Below, piece after piece: positions 20,808 to 29,842 of a stretch of 64,000 bases of DNA (within the stretch, counting starts at the first letter, position 1; every line of letters starts with the position of its first letter). The stretch is from NCBI GenBank assembly GCA_015522645.1, contig WALV01000032.1, positions 1 through 64,000 on the forward strand, in the 5' to 3' direction. The translations under genes were made by a program, and so were the position numbers. Below the pieces are notes generated by a model, which worked only from the letters and a program-made list of their open reading frames with translations, did not search any database and had not been told where the DNA came from. This stretch comes from Candidatus Tiamatella sp. (lineage in GTDB: Archaea > Thermoproteota > Thermoprotei_A > Sulfolobales > Acidilobaceae).

Positions 20808-21281
20808 TTGAGTTACATTGAAGAGGAACTGGTAGAGGATGAAGAGCTTTTATTAGTGAAAGATGTTATGAGTACGCCTCCCATAACAGTTACTCCTGAG
20901 ACCACGGTTAAAGATATAGCTAGGATAATGAGCGTGAGGGGTATTGGTAGTGTTATTGTAGTGGATGAGAGAGGCGAAATTATAGGAATAATCACGGAAA
21001 CTGACTTAATCAAAAGAGTTCTTGCCCCAGGACTGAAACCTAATGCAACGAGAGCTAATGATGTAATGACGAGGAAAGTTGTGAAAACCTATGCAAGTGA
21101 CAAACTAAGCGATGCTGTATACAGGATGAAAGATTACGGTATTGGACATCTGCCTGTAGTGGATATCCAGGCTGGGAAGCTGGTTGGCGTAATATCTAAA
21201 ACCGATGTAGCTTTACTGTCTCCTATGTTTATGGAGCTTCTCTATATTTCTAAGGGAAGAAAAACCAGGAAAGCGAGTTGA
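20808..21281 (+). CDS. CBS-domain-pair protein
   Basis: 157 residues from a TTG preceded by GGTGAG. Two CBS domains: VKDVMSTPPITVTPETTVKDIARIM... and ANDVMTRKVVKTYASDKLSDAVYRM..., each ending with the G-I/V-I-T/S-x-TD motif (GIITETDLI, GVISKTDVA) that binds adenosine nucleotides. No catalytic domain is attached, so an adenylate-sensing partner role is likely but the partner is unknown. A second CBS gene follows 65 bases downstream. Confidence 0.85.
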   Translation: MSYIEEELVEDEELLLVKDVMSTPPITVTPETTVKDIARIMSVRGIGSVIVVDERGEIIGIITETDLIKRVLAPGLKPNATRANDVMTRKVVKTYASDKLSDAVYRMKDYGIGHLPVVDIQAGKLVGVISKTDVALLSPMFMELLYISKGRKTRKAS

Positions 21282-21346
21282 GGCGTTTTGTTTAACGTAT
21301 AATCATTTTAAAGTTTCCAGTAAAGTAGTTTTAGGGGTGGTCACCT

Positions 21347-22156
21347 ATGAATCTGAGCGATCTTATGGTCAAGGATTTCTCGAGGAAAGCATGTATTATA
21401 TCCAAGGACGAGCCTTTGACCGAAGCGCTTCGGGCTATGAAGAAATGTAAAAGCGATAGAGTTATACTTAGATCGAAGATGGGAGACATTGCAGGGATAG
21501 CAACAAAATTTGATGTCCTAATGAAACTAGCCACGGAAAGGACTAGGATGACTGAACCGTCTTCTTGGAGAATCTCAAGTTTCATGAGCTATCCGGTAGT
21601 TACAATCGAGCAAAACAGGAATGTGCGTGAAGCCATCAAGCTTATGTGGGAGAACGGGTTTACTAGTTTACCCGTGCAAGCTGGTGATATTTTAATCTTT
21701 GATAAGTTTAGCATAGCAGAGCTATTAGTAGACGATAGAACTAGTGTCCTCAAAATATCAAGAACCCCCCCAATAACTCTTAGGCTCAGTGACAGAATTC
21801 TCCACGCGAGGATGAAAATAGCTGAAAACGATGCTAGCCTCCTCCCTGTTATAGGAGACGGAGGAGAGTTTGCTGGAGTTATCGGTATAGATGAGATCCT
21901 CGATCTGTTAATCGAATACTATGAAACATCGAGGAAAAGCCCTAAGCACCTTACCGAGATATCGTATCTAACAGTTGAGGATACAGTAAGGCAAAGGCCA
22001 CCTATAGTTGGAGCGGGAGGCAATATAGGTGAGGCTGCAAGCTTAATGTTAAAAAACAGGTATCGTGGAGTCGTCATCGTCGATAACTCTGAAAAACCTG
22101 TCGGTACTATTACAGGCAAAGAACTCGTAGGTTACCTTAAAAGCACAGTGCATTAG
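21347..22156 (+). CDS. Multi-CBS-domain protein
   Basis: 269 residues with up to four CBS units: LSDLMVKDFSRKACIISKDEPLTEA.., ISSFMSYPVVTIEQNRNVREAI.., a more divergent third (ILKISRTPPITLRL...), and ISYLTVEDTVRQRPPIVGAGGNIGEAA.. ending GTITGKELVGYL. Paired CBS domains form a Bateman ligand-binding module, here probably for adenine nucleotides. The ATG follows GGGGTGGTCAC. It neighbours another CBS protein, so the two may act together; no catalytic domain is seen. Confidence 0.82.
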   Translation: MNLSDLMVKDFSRKACIISKDEPLTEALRAMKKCKSDRVILRSKMGDIAGIATKFDVLMKLATERTRMTEPSSWRISSFMSYPVVTIEQNRNVREAIKLMWENGFTSLPVQAGDILIFDKFSIAELLVDDRTSVLKISRTPPITLRLSDRILHARMKIAENDASLLPVIGDGGEFAGVIGIDEILDLLIEYYETSRKSPKHLTEISYLTVEDTVRQRPPIVGAGGNIGEAASLMLKNRYRGVVIVDNSEKPVGTITGKELVGYLKSTVH

Positions 22157-22227
22157 CACTGTTTTTACTAGACCTCAAATCTATTTACTACTCCTTTATT
22201 ACATTTAATAACTACGGAGTAGGGAAA

Positions 22228-22722
22228 GTGTCAGTAAACTGTAATAGGAATGTTAAGTTCATAGTGGATAGAATGCATGGGGATCTGGCTAGATGGCTGA
22301 GAATCCTCGGCTATGATACCTTGTATAGTCCTAACTTGTCAGATTATCGTATCATTCTTATTGCACGGAGAACGGGGAGAATAATTGCTACGAGGGATAG
22401 AGGCCTCGTAGCTTGGGCAAGACGAAAGGGGCTTAAGGCTTATATAATCTCTGGTGTTGAACCGGAGGAAAAACTAGGTGAACTTGCACAGTACACTCAT
22501 ATATGCATAGAATTTGACCCAGGCAGAACTAGATGTCCTCTGTGTAATAATAAACTCGTAAAGATAACGAAGGATGAAGTGAGGGGAATAGTCCCCCCAA
22601 AGGTTTATGAAGAGCATGATGAGTTCTGGTACTGCAGTAGATGCGGTAAAGCATACTGGATCGGATCTCACTGGAGAGATATATTTTCTCGGCTGGAAAG
22701 GGCGAAAAGACTAACATCGTAA
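22228..22722 (+). CDS. Mut7-C RNase domain protein (PIN fold, zinc ribbon)
   Basis: 164 residues from GTG 22228. The N-terminal half (VDRMHGDLARWLRILGYDT, then IATRDRGLVAWARRKG) is the PIN-like Mut7-C/DUF82 nuclease domain with acidic residues for metal binding. The C-terminal half has a zinc ribbon formed by CPLC and CSRC. Family members are predicted RNases; the archaeal substrate is not established. The next gene (AMMECR1) begins 32 bases downstream. Confidence 0.88.
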   Translation: MSVNCNRNVKFIVDRMHGDLARWLRILGYDTLYSPNLSDYRIILIARRTGRIIATRDRGLVAWARRKGLKAYIISGVEPEEKLGELAQYTHICIEFDPGRTRCPLCNNKLVKITKDEVRGIVPPKVYEEHDEFWYCSRCGKAYWIGSHWRDIFSRLERAKRLTS

Positions 22723-22754
22723 AGCCTAAAAATATCATGTATTGAGGTGATAAT

Positions 22755-23396
22755 ATGGAATTAAAAACTGTAGACCCGGAAGAGCTCTCGTTTGATGAGG
22801 GCTCGTACCTGGTAAGGCTTTCTAGGGGGGCGGTTGAAGAATACTTTGGAGTAGCTGAAGCAACAGGCTATGAGTTACCAAGCGAGAAGCTGGAAAGGCC
22901 TGGAGCTGCCTTCGTTACTATTGAAGCTTTCAGTGGCAAGGCTAGAAGTCTGAGAGGGTGTATAGGGTATATAAAACCTGTAAAGCCTTTATATCTTACA
23001 GTGAAGGAAGTAGCTTTGCAAGCAGCGTTTAATGACCCAAGATTCCCGCCCATGAGAAAAGAAGAATTAGATAATGTTACCTTTGAAGTGTCTGTATTAA
23101 GTGACATGGAGAAGGCACCTTCTGATAGAAGGGAGAGGAAGAACTTCGTGAAAATAGGAAGAGACGGGTTGCTAGTTGTTTATGGATTATTTTCAGGGTT
23201 ACTGCTTCCCCAGGTGCCTGTTGAGTACGGTTGGAGCGTTGAGGAATTCCTTTCAGAAACATGTGTAAAAGCAGGATTGCCATGGGACTGCTGGTTCGAC
23301 TCTAAAGTAGATGTTTACAGGTTCCGAGCTCGTATATGGAGAGAGTTAAAGCCCAAGGGGGAATTGAGGAGCGGGACCTCCATATGGAATGGCTAG
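22755..23396 (+). CDS. AMMECR1 family protein
   Basis: 213 residues, typical of the archaeal form. Signature segments are FVTIEAFSGKARSLRGCIGYI (about 54-74) and NDPRFPPMRKEELDNVTFEVSVLS (95-118), with LLLPQVPVEYGWSVEEFL near 155; the conserved RGCIG cysteine is present. The domain occurs in all domains of life and its reaction is unknown. It starts after TTGAGGTGATA, a good ribosome site, and lies just upstream of the secE operon. Confidence 0.93.
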   Translation: MELKTVDPEELSFDEGSYLVRLSRGAVEEYFGVAEATGYELPSEKLERPGAAFVTIEAFSGKARSLRGCIGYIKPVKPLYLTVKEVALQAAFNDPRFPPMRKEELDNVTFEVSVLSDMEKAPSDRRERKNFVKIGRDGLLVVYGLFSGLLLPQVPVEYGWSVEEFLSETCVKAGLPWDCWFDSKVDVYRFRARIWRELKPKGELRSGTSIWNG

Positions 23397-23472
23397 AGAA
23401 AGTGAATTATCAAACTTAAATTCTTAAAGTCTATGCATACAAGTCTATGTGGAATAGTCAGGGGGAGACGCA

Positions 23473-23649
23473 TTGTCTTTATGGGGGAAAATGAAGGATA
23501 TGGTTGGTATGTGGAAAACTATATTCCTGCTAGCTAAAAAGCCTGATGACGAGGAGTTCAAGCTTATATCGAAACTCACCTTCCTGGGTTTCGGTCTTGT
23601 AGGTGGTATAGCCTACATTATTCATTTAATATTCGTTATAGTATCATAG
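23473..23649 (+). CDS. secE: SecE / Sec61-gamma translocase subunit
   Basis: 58 residues from TTG 23473, with GGGGAG eight bases upstream. The amphipathic N-terminal part (KTIFLLAKKPDDEEF) followed by a single hydrophobic helix (LGFGLVGGIAYIIHLIFVIV) is the archaeal SecE plan: the first helix lies on the membrane surface and the second clamps SecY. It immediately precedes spt5, the order found in most archaea, which supports the call. The gene is short and easily missed. Confidence 0.93.
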   Translation: MSLWGKMKDMVGMWKTIFLLAKKPDDEEFKLISKLTFLGFGLVGGIAYIIHLIFVIVS

Positions 23650-23724
23650 CTAAGTCGACAATTGTTCCATCCAATAATATTATTTAAATGATGAGGGAAA
23701 ACCTCCATTTTCAGGTGTAAACTG

Positions 23725-24192
23725 GTGAGTGAACAGGAGAAACCTATTAGAAGGCAATTCTACGGAATAAGCGTTACTGCTGGTAGGGAGATAGCGGTAG
23801 CACTCATAATAAAGCAGAGAGTTACGAGCATGGAACTCCCTGTTTACTCGATTATCGTCCCCGATAGGATTAGGGGTATGATTATACTTGAAGTGGAGGG
23901 GCTACATGCACTGTACCAAGCGACGCTTGGTGTTAAGCATGTTAAAAAACGTAGGCCTGTTCTAATCAAAGAAGGTGAGATTGAGCAATTTGTTGTCGTT
24001 AGACCTATCACAGTCCACTTGAAACCGGGTGACATAGTGACTATAGTACGTGGACCCCTGAGAGGAGTAAAGGGCAAGGTTATTAGTGTGAACGAGAAAA
24101 AAGAGGAGGTCGAGTTAAGCATATTAGAAACCGATTTCCGCATGACTACGACAGTGCCTCTGGATGATGTGAGGCCCGCTGAGGGTGAATAA
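23725..24192 (+). CDS. spt5: Transcription elongation factor Spt5 (NusG)
   Basis: 155 residues from a GTG start. The NGN domain (residues ~8-90, including [10 protein letters not shown] and [16 protein letters not shown]) is followed by one KOW motif ([27 protein letters not shown]). Archaeal Spt5 pairs with Spt4, clamps RNA polymerase and increases processivity. It sits between secE and rpl11, with only two bases separating it from the L11 start. Confidence 0.95.
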   Translation: MSEQEKPIRRQFYGISVTAGREIAVALIIKQRVTSMELPVYSIIVPDRIRGMIILEVEGLHALYQATLGVKHVKKRRPVLIKEGEIEQFVVVRPITVHLKPGDIVTIVRGPLRGVKGKVISVNEKKEEVELSILETDFRMTTTVPLDDVRPAEGE

Positions 24193-24194
24193 AC

Positions 24195-24716
24195 ATGAGT
24201 AGTGGGAGAGAGAAAGTGTTATCGTTTCTCGTAGAAGGAGGGAAGGCTAGGGCTGGCCCACCATTAGGCCCTGCGCTTTCCTCTGCAGGATTGAACGTTG
24301 GCAAGGTTATCCAAGAGATAAATGAGAAAACGAAATCCTATGAAGGGCTGACTGTTCCAGTAAAAATCATTGTGGACCCTTCTACAAAGAAGTACAGTGT
24401 TGAAGTGGGTATTCCAACTACTACAGCTCTATTACTACTGGCTGTTGAAGCAAAAGAACCTAGTGGTGACCCAATGCACCAGAAAATAGGAGATTTGCCT
24501 ATGGAGAAAATTGTTGAAATAGCTTTACAAAAGAAGCCTCAACTACTTGCAAAAACATTGAAGGGAGCTGTCAAGACTATTTTAGGGTCAGCGAGGAGTA
24601 TAGGGATAACAGTCGATGGTAAAGACGCTAAAGAAGTTGGCAGCGAGGTTGATGAAGGGAAATATGATGCTCTCCTAGCGAAGTATGAGGAAGAGTGGGG
24701 AAAGGAAGAGGATTAA
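24195..24716 (+). CDS. rpl11: Ribosomal protein L11 (uL11)
   Basis: 173 residues. The N-terminal domain shows [22 protein letters not shown] (about 14-35), the proline-rich loop that contacts factor at the GTPase-associated centre, and the C-terminal rRNA-binding domain has [24 protein letters not shown]. It lies two bases after spt5 and upstream of L1, the standard stalk operon order. Confidence 0.97.
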   Translation: MSSGREKVLSFLVEGGKARAGPPLGPALSSAGLNVGKVIQEINEKTKSYEGLTVPVKIIVDPSTKKYSVEVGIPTTTALLLLAVEAKEPSGDPMHQKIGDLPMEKIVEIALQKKPQLLAKTLKGAVKTILGSARSIGITVDGKDAKEVGSEVDEGKYDALLAKYEEEWGKEED

Positions 24717-24796
24717 TAAACCCCGTTTCATAGAGCTTCTAATCACTCCCTAATAATGTGGGGAGGAGGCCATTAGGCCGTTACGGGGTGTGAGAT
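24717..24796 (+). promoter_or_regulatory. Structured L1 leader (possible L1 autoregulation site)
   Basis: The 80 bases before rpl1 contain two potential hairpins: CTCCC (24746-24750) with GGGAG (24761-24765), and GGCC-ATTA-GGCC (24768-24779), followed by TTACGGGGTGTGAG at the ribosome site. CCCC at 24721 can also pair with GGGG at 24785-24788. In archaea and bacteria L1 represses its own mRNA by binding an rRNA mimic; whether this is such a site is inference. Confidence 0.35.
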
Positions 24797-25426
24797 ATGC
24801 CTCTAGATGCAGGTAAGGCTAGGAAGAAAATAGAGATAGCGTTGAAAATAGGTAAGAAGAGGAATTTCCTCGAGTCCATTGACGCCACGATAGTATTGAA
24901 AGGGATAGATCTGAAAAGCCCTGAAGCTAGAATAAGGGAAATTGTTTACTTGCCAAATAAACCTAATAAAGAGGTAAAAGTTTGTGTTGTTGCAGAAGGA
25001 GACGTAGGGTTAAAAGCGAAGCAATTAGGTTTAGATGTCTATGGTAGGCAGGAGCTACAAGGTATAGAGAAGAAGGAAGCAAAACGGATTGCTCAGAAGT
25101 GTGATTGGGTTCTGGTACAGGTACAGCTAATGGGCCTTGCTGGAAGGTTCCTAGGACCAGCTCTCGGGCCGAGGGGGAAGGTTCCGACTCCACTACCACC
25201 AAATGCGAGCTTGGAGGATTACGTTGATAGGTATAAGAGGGCAGTTATGGTTAGAATAAAGGGGCAGCCTCAAATAAGTTTAAGAATAGGAACAGTTGAT
25301 ATGGATCCGGGGAAAATTGCGGAAAACCTTCAAGCTGTATATAACGTGGTCGAGCAAAAACTCGGCCCTCAATCTATAGCGAAGGTAATCGTTAAGAAGA
25401 CCATGGGTATTCCCGTGGAGGTGTAA
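24797..25426 (+). CDS. rpl1: Ribosomal protein L1 (uL1)
   Basis: 209 residues. Family landmarks are KKRNFLESID near the N-terminus, LAGRFLGPALGPRGKVPTP (about 113-131) in the RNA-binding interface, and the C-terminal KVIVKKTMGIPVEV. It forms the mobile L1 stalk at the ribosomal exit site and is commonly a translational repressor of its operon. ATG 24797 is preceded by GGGGTGTGAG. The L10 start follows four bases after its stop. Confidence 0.96.
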   Translation: MPLDAGKARKKIEIALKIGKKRNFLESIDATIVLKGIDLKSPEARIREIVYLPNKPNKEVKVCVVAEGDVGLKAKQLGLDVYGRQELQGIEKKEAKRIAQKCDWVLVQVQLMGLAGRFLGPALGPRGKVPTPLPPNASLEDYVDRYKRAVMVRIKGQPQISLRIGTVDMDPGKIAENLQAVYNVVEQKLGPQSIAKVIVKKTMGIPVEV

Positions 25427-25430
25427 TGAA

Positions 25431-26468
25431 ATGAGCCAGGTAGTTATTAAGAAGGGAAGGCCCGAGATTCCTGGATGGAAAAAGCGGGCTGTCGATGAGC
25501 TAGCTATTGAGACAAAGAAATATAGGGTAATTGGAATAGGGTTGCTTGAAAGACTACCTACAGCTCAGTTCCAGCAGATTAGAAAGAAGCTTAGGAATAA
25601 GGTGTTATTCAAAGTAGTTAAAACAAGCATAGCGATCAGAGCATTAGAGAAGGCTGGGGTTGACCTCGAAAAACTAAAACCGTATGTAACTGGTAGCCTG
25701 ATGCTTGTACTCACAAACATGAATCCATTCGAACTAGCTAGAACTTTAGATGAATTAAAAGTTCCAGTACCAGCCAAGCCCGGCCAGGTAGCGGAGAGCA
25801 ATATTGTTGTCCCGGCAGGAGATACTGGTATAAAGCCGGGGCCACAGTTAAGTACCTTCAGTAAACTAAAGATACCATACCAAATTAAGGGAGGTAGTGT
25901 ATGGATCAGTAAGGATACTGTTGTTGCAAAGAAGGGCGATGTGATCAGTAGTGATTTAGCAGGATTCCTCCAAAAAATGGGAATACTACCATTTGAGGTT
26001 AGCGTCAAACTAAAAGCAGTCTATGATAGGGGTATAGTTATCCCTGGAGATAGGCTTAAACTTGACTTGGAAGAGATTACGAGTGAAACGATCCAAGCCG
26101 TTAGATCGGCGCTGGAAATAGGCAGTGAAATAGTATATCCTGCCAAGGAAGTCTTGGAACTAACTATTGCCAAAGCTTATAGGAGGGGAGTTACTGTAGC
26201 GGCTGAAGCAGGGTATCTAACACCTGAGACAGCAGAATATGTATTCAGGTCTGCTATAAAGAAAGCTAATGCCATAATCCTAAGTCTCGGTGAAGACGTA
26301 GCTAAGGAATTAGGCGTTGAGGCAGTAGTAGCTGCTCCAGTAGCAGCCGCAGCAGCACCAGCCAAAGAAGAGAAGAAAGAGGAAGAAACAAAAGAAGAAG
26401 AGGAGGAAAAAGAAGAGGAACTTTCCGAGGAAGACCTAGCAGCAGGCCTCGGAGCACTATTCGGATAA
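25431..26468 (+). CDS. rpl10: Ribosomal protein L10 (P0, uL10)
   Basis: 345 residues, the long archaeal P0 form. The N-terminal rRNA-binding domain (about 1-110) and the insertion typical of archaea precede the helical spine that binds L12 dimers (YRRGVTVAAEAGYLTPETAEYVFRSAI area). The C-terminal ~47 residues are an Ala-rich hinge, a Glu/Lys-rich stretch and the factor-binding tail AAGLGALFG, identical in amino acids and in DNA to the tail of L12 just downstream. Confidence 0.97.
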   Translation: MSQVVIKKGRPEIPGWKKRAVDELAIETKKYRVIGIGLLERLPTAQFQQIRKKLRNKVLFKVVKTSIAIRALEKAGVDLEKLKPYVTGSLMLVLTNMNPFELARTLDELKVPVPAKPGQVAESNIVVPAGDTGIKPGPQLSTFSKLKIPYQIKGGSVWISKDTVVAKKGDVISSDLAGFLQKMGILPFEVSVKLKAVYDRGIVIPGDRLKLDLEEITSETIQAVRSALEIGSEIVYPAKEVLELTIAKAYRRGVTVAAEAGYLTPETAEYVFRSAIKKANAIILSLGEDVAKELGVEAVVAAPVAAAAAPAKEEKKEEETKEEEEEKEEELSEEDLAAGLGALFG

Positions 26469-26469
26469 T
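26323..26469 (+). repeat. 147-bp direct repeat, copy 1 (3' end of L10 gene)
   Basis: Bases 26323-26469 are identical to 26722-26868, covering the Ala-rich hinge, acidic linker, GALFG tail, the TAA stop and one further base. The offset of 399 bases keeps both in frame. Copy 1 ends the L10 gene. Perfect identity at synonymous sites points to recent gene conversion or unequal exchange. Confidence 0.93.
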
Positions 26470-26540
26470 GAATCTTTTTAACCCTCTTATACATTAAACC
26501 CAGCTTAGGATTCAGTGCGTGACATGTGGAGGTGCCTGAT

Positions 26541-26867
26541 ATGGAATATATATACGCGGCTCTGGTTCTCCATTACGCAGGTAAGGAGATCACGGAGGAA
26601 AACGTGAAGAAAATACTTGAAGCTGCTGGTGTTGAAGTAGATGACGTAAGAGTAAAGGCTCTAGTAGCCGGCCTCAAATCGATAAATATAGGTGAAGTCA
26701 TAAAGAACGCGATGGCTACTCCAGTAGTAGCTGCTCCAGTAGCAGCCGCAGCAGCACCAGCCAAAGAAGAGAAGAAAGAGGAAGAAACAAAAGAAGAAGA
26801 GGAGGAAAAAGAAGAGGAACTTTCCGAGGAAGACCTAGCAGCAGGCCTCGGAGCACTATTCGGATAA
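26541..26867 (+). CDS. rpl12: Ribosomal protein L12 (P1)
   Basis: 108 residues from ATG 26541; GGAGGTG lies six bases upstream, so the in-frame GTG at 26526 is rejected. N-terminal dimerisation and L10-binding helices ([37 protein letters not shown]) are followed by the Ala hinge, acidic linker and GALFG tail that recruits elongation factors. It is the last gene of the stalk operon; its last 147 coding-region bases duplicate the end of the L10 gene. Confidence 0.97.
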   Translation: MEYIYAALVLHYAGKEITEENVKKILEAAGVEVDDVRVKALVAGLKSINIGEVIKNAMATPVVAAPVAAAAAPAKEEKKEEETKEEEEEKEEELSEEDLAAGLGALFG

Positions 26868-26868
26868 T
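26722..26868 (+). repeat. 147-bp direct repeat, copy 2 (3' end of L12 gene)
   Basis: Identical to 26323-26469, with the repeat starting at CAGTAGTAGCTGCTCC and ending just past the TAA stop. It diverges immediately outside: L10 continues into GAATCTTTTT, L12 into CCTACCTCC. Confidence 0.93.
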
Positions 26869-26875
26869 CCTACCT

Positions 26876-26890
26876 CCTCAGTTTTTACTA
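26876..26890 (+). terminator. T-rich transcription terminator after L12
   Basis: CTCCTCAGTTTTTACTATC follows the L12 stop within 20 bases. Archaeal polymerase terminates at short T runs, and this is the end of the secE-L12 run before alaS, which has its own AT-rich upstream region (CTATTATATTCC). Confidence 0.4.
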
Positions 26891-26987
26891 TCTACTCTCC
26901 TCATTCATTCGAGAGCAGATGCTGGCTCGTTTTATGTGTTCTATTATATTCCCCAAGTGGATTAATTGAGATACCTGGGGATGGATT

Positions 26988-29726
26988 TTGGTAAGTAATG
27001 TAGATGAAAGAGAATACGCCTTGAAGTTCTTTGAGGAAAACGGCTTCAAGAGATATAAGTGTAAGGTAGGTGGAGAGTATTTCTGGTCTCTCGGCGAGCA
27101 TGAAACCTGTCAAGACGCTCCCTGCACCGAATATTGGTTTGATGAAATACCCTCAGTTAGTAGACTTAGCGTTAAGGAGGCCAGGGAACTCTTCTTAGGA
27201 TTCTTTGAGAGAGAAGGGCACAAAAAGCTGAAACCGAGGCCTGTTGTTGCTAGGTGGAGAGACGATCTTTTCTTAACTATTGCTTCTATAGTCGTTTTCC
27301 AGCCGCATGTCACTGAAGGACTTGTCCCTCCTCCTGGTAACCCATTGGTTATTTCACAACCATCTATTAGGCTGGAAGATATAGATAATGTGGGTTTAAC
27401 CATTGGCAGACACTTGACTAGCTTTGAAATGGCTGCGCATCACGCCTTCAATTATCCAGGTAAGATGGTTTACTGGAAAGAGGGAACCATTGAGTATGCA
27501 TACAGATTCTTTACCGAGGGAATGAAAATACCAAGGGAATTAATTACATTCAAGGAATCATGGTGGGAAGGAGGCGGGAATGCTGGCCCCTCGTTCGAAG
27601 TAGCAGTAGGCGGGCTAGAACTGGCTACACTAGTATTCATGAAATACAAGATAACCGAAAACGGATACGAGGAAATACCATTTAAAATAGTAGACACCGG
27701 ATACGGGGTTGAAAGGCTTTCCTGGTTTACTGCTAAAACACCTACAGCGTTCCACGCTATTTATGGTGATCTATTAGAAAAATTCAGGGATCTAATGTCA
27801 ATAGAGGAGCCGGATGAGACTATATTATGGAAAGCGTATAAAGCAGCTGGAAGACTCAATCCCGAGAATCCGGGGAGTGTTAAAATCTTCTTCAACCGAT
27901 TATCGAGGGAAACAGGCTACAACCTCGATTACATTAAGAATAACTTGGATAGGGAAAGAACTCTTTACAGCATATTGGACCATACAAAAACTATAGCACT
28001 AATGTTGGGAGACGGCATTGTACCGAGCAATACCGGAGAAGGATACTTGGCAAGGCTAGTTATTAGACGCGCCCTTAGACAGCTATGGAAAATGAAAATA
28101 GAGGTCCCCCTGCAAGATCTAGTTGAAATGCAGATAACCTACTGGAAAGACAGTTTTCCCCAACTGGAAGAATCTAAGGAGTACATACTTGATGCCACCG
28201 CATACGAGGAAGACAAGTATAGAGAAACTATTAGAAAAGGTATGTCTATAGCTTCGAAGATCGTTAGTAAAGGGAGGAAAATAACAATAAACGACCTGGT
28301 CAAACTATATGAAAGCCATGGAATTCCTCCAGACCTAATAGCAGATGAGGCGAAGAAAAGAGATATAATTATAGAGATCCCCATAAACTTTTACAGCATA
28401 GTCGCTTCTAAGCACGGGTCACAAACCAATATAGGGAAGAAATACGTGGAGAAGAAAATACGAATGCCCAGCAACATAATGGATTGGGCTTCTCGATTTC
28501 CAGAAACAAAAAGACTGTTCCACGAGACCCCCTATTTAAGAGAATTCCATGCAAAACCACTTGGATATAATGGGATATACCTCGTATTAGATCAAACAGC
28601 ATTCTATCCTGAGGGCGGAGGCCAGGCCTATGACACGGGGATAATAACAACAATAGCTGAGGAATATATTGTTAAAGAGGTCTATAAAACTCCAAATAAT
28701 GTAATAGTTCATGTCCTTGATAAACCATTTAAACCCGTTGATTCGGTTCAAGGTAAAATCGACTGGATCAGAAGATATAGGTTAATGCGGCATCATACTG
28801 CTACACATGTTATACTTGGAGCGGCGAGAAGAGTTCTAGGAAGCCATGTATGGCAGGCAGGGGCTGAGAAAACGGTTGAGAAGGCACGTTTGGATATTAC
28901 CCATCATAAACCATTGACCCGAGAAGAGATTAAGGAGATTGAGAGACTTGCAAATTACGCGGTTGACGATAGGAGGAAAGTGTCTGCATTCATTCTAGAC
29001 AGGAATACAGCCGAAGAAAAGTACGGTTTCAAACTATACCAGGGAGGAGTGCCTAAAACACCCTACATACGTGTGGTTGATATTGACGGTTGGGATACTC
29101 AGGCATGCTTTGGAACTCACCTACAGAATTCGGGTGAAATAGGTGGAATAAAAATCGTTAACGTTGAACGACTAGCAGATGGTATCGTTAGACTAGAATA
29201 CGTTGCAGGGTCTAGAGTGGCGGAAAAAGCTAGGGAATATGAAGAAGTTTTATCACTAGCTAGTGAGTTACTTAGGTCTGACAAAGAGAATCTTCCTAGT
29301 AGAATTAGGAAACTACTAGAATACGAGAAGGCGCTTGAGTACAATTTAAGTGAATACCGGAAAGAATACGTGAATTCATTAATGGAGTCGATAATTAGGA
29401 TAAACGGTTTAAAACTATTAGTATTCGAACCAATAGAAAAAGACCGGAAAACTGTCCAAGAAATTTTGAAGCAGCTAACGGATTCTGATGAGAAAATCTT
29501 GGCTATAGCCGTACTAAACACCGGCGGATCCTCCCAGGTATTCATAGCATTAACCACTGAAGCCTCGAAAATTATTACCGCAGAAAACTTCGCTAGAAAG
29601 CTTCTCGAGTTGCTCCCCGGAAAAGGTGGAGGTGGCAGGACATTCGCGTCAATCCTGATTCAAAGATCTCTGGAGAAAAAAGATATGGAGAAAATTGCGA
29701 AGAACTTGCTAGAAAGTGTAAGCTAA
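26988..29726 (+). CDS. alaS: Alanyl-tRNA synthetase (archaeal type)
   Basis: 912 residues from a TTG. The class II catalytic core is seen in RPVVARWRDDLFLTIASI and FEVAVGGLELATLVF; the editing domain has the metal motif HHTATHVILGAARR and CFGTHLQNSGEIGG, and a C-terminal DHHA1 domain ends GKGGGGRTFASILIQ. The archaeal N-terminal cysteine cluster is present as C25, C41 and C46, but the position where a second CxxC cysteine is expected is Gly28 (KCKVGGEYF). It follows the stalk operon after 120 bases. Confidence 0.96.
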   Translation: MVSNVDEREYALKFFEENGFKRYKCKVGGEYFWSLGEHETCQDAPCTEYWFDEIPSVSRLSVKEARELFLGFFEREGHKKLKPRPVVARWRDDLFLTIASIVVFQPHVTEGLVPPPGNPLVISQPSIRLEDIDNVGLTIGRHLTSFEMAAHHAFNYPGKMVYWKEGTIEYAYRFFTEGMKIPRELITFKESWWEGGGNAGPSFEVAVGGLELATLVFMKYKITENGYEEIPFKIVDTGYGVERLSWFTAKTPTAFHAIYGDLLEKFRDLMSIEEPDETILWKAYKAAGRLNPENPGSVKIFFNRLSRETGYNLDYIKNNLDRERTLYSILDHTKTIALMLGDGIVPSNTGEGYLARLVIRRALRQLWKMKIEVPLQDLVEMQITYWKDSFPQLEESKEYILDATAYEEDKYRETIRKGMSIASKIVSKGRKITINDLVKLYESHGIPPDLIADEAKKRDIIIEIPINFYSIVASKHGSQTNIGKKYVEKKIRMPSNIMDWASRFPETKRLFHETPYLREFHAKPLGYNGIYLVLDQTAFYPEGGGQAYDTGIITTIAEEYIVKEVYKTPNNVIVHVLDKPFKPVDSVQGKIDWIRRYRLMRHHTATHVILGAARRVLGSHVWQAGAEKTVEKARLDITHHKPLTREEIKEIERLANYAVDDRRKVSAFILDRNTAEEKYGFKLYQGGVPKTPYIRVVDIDGWDTQACFGTHLQNSGEIGGIKIVNVERLADGIVRLEYVAGSRVAEKAREYEEVLSLASELLRSDKENLPSRIRKLLEYEKALEYNLSEYRKEYVNSLMESIIRINGLKLLVFEPIEKDRKTVQEILKQLTDSDEKILAIAVLNTGGSSQVFIALTTEASKIITAENFARKLLELLPGKGGGGRTFASILIQRSLEKKDMEKIAKNLLESVS

Positions 29727-29842
29727 ATAAAACAATACCTATTCTCCAGGTTTTACTGGATAATAACTACCCGCGAATAGCAAGTATTAACTTACTGAAT
29801 AGAATTTCGGATAAATCAGTATTCAAGGAATGCAAGAACATT

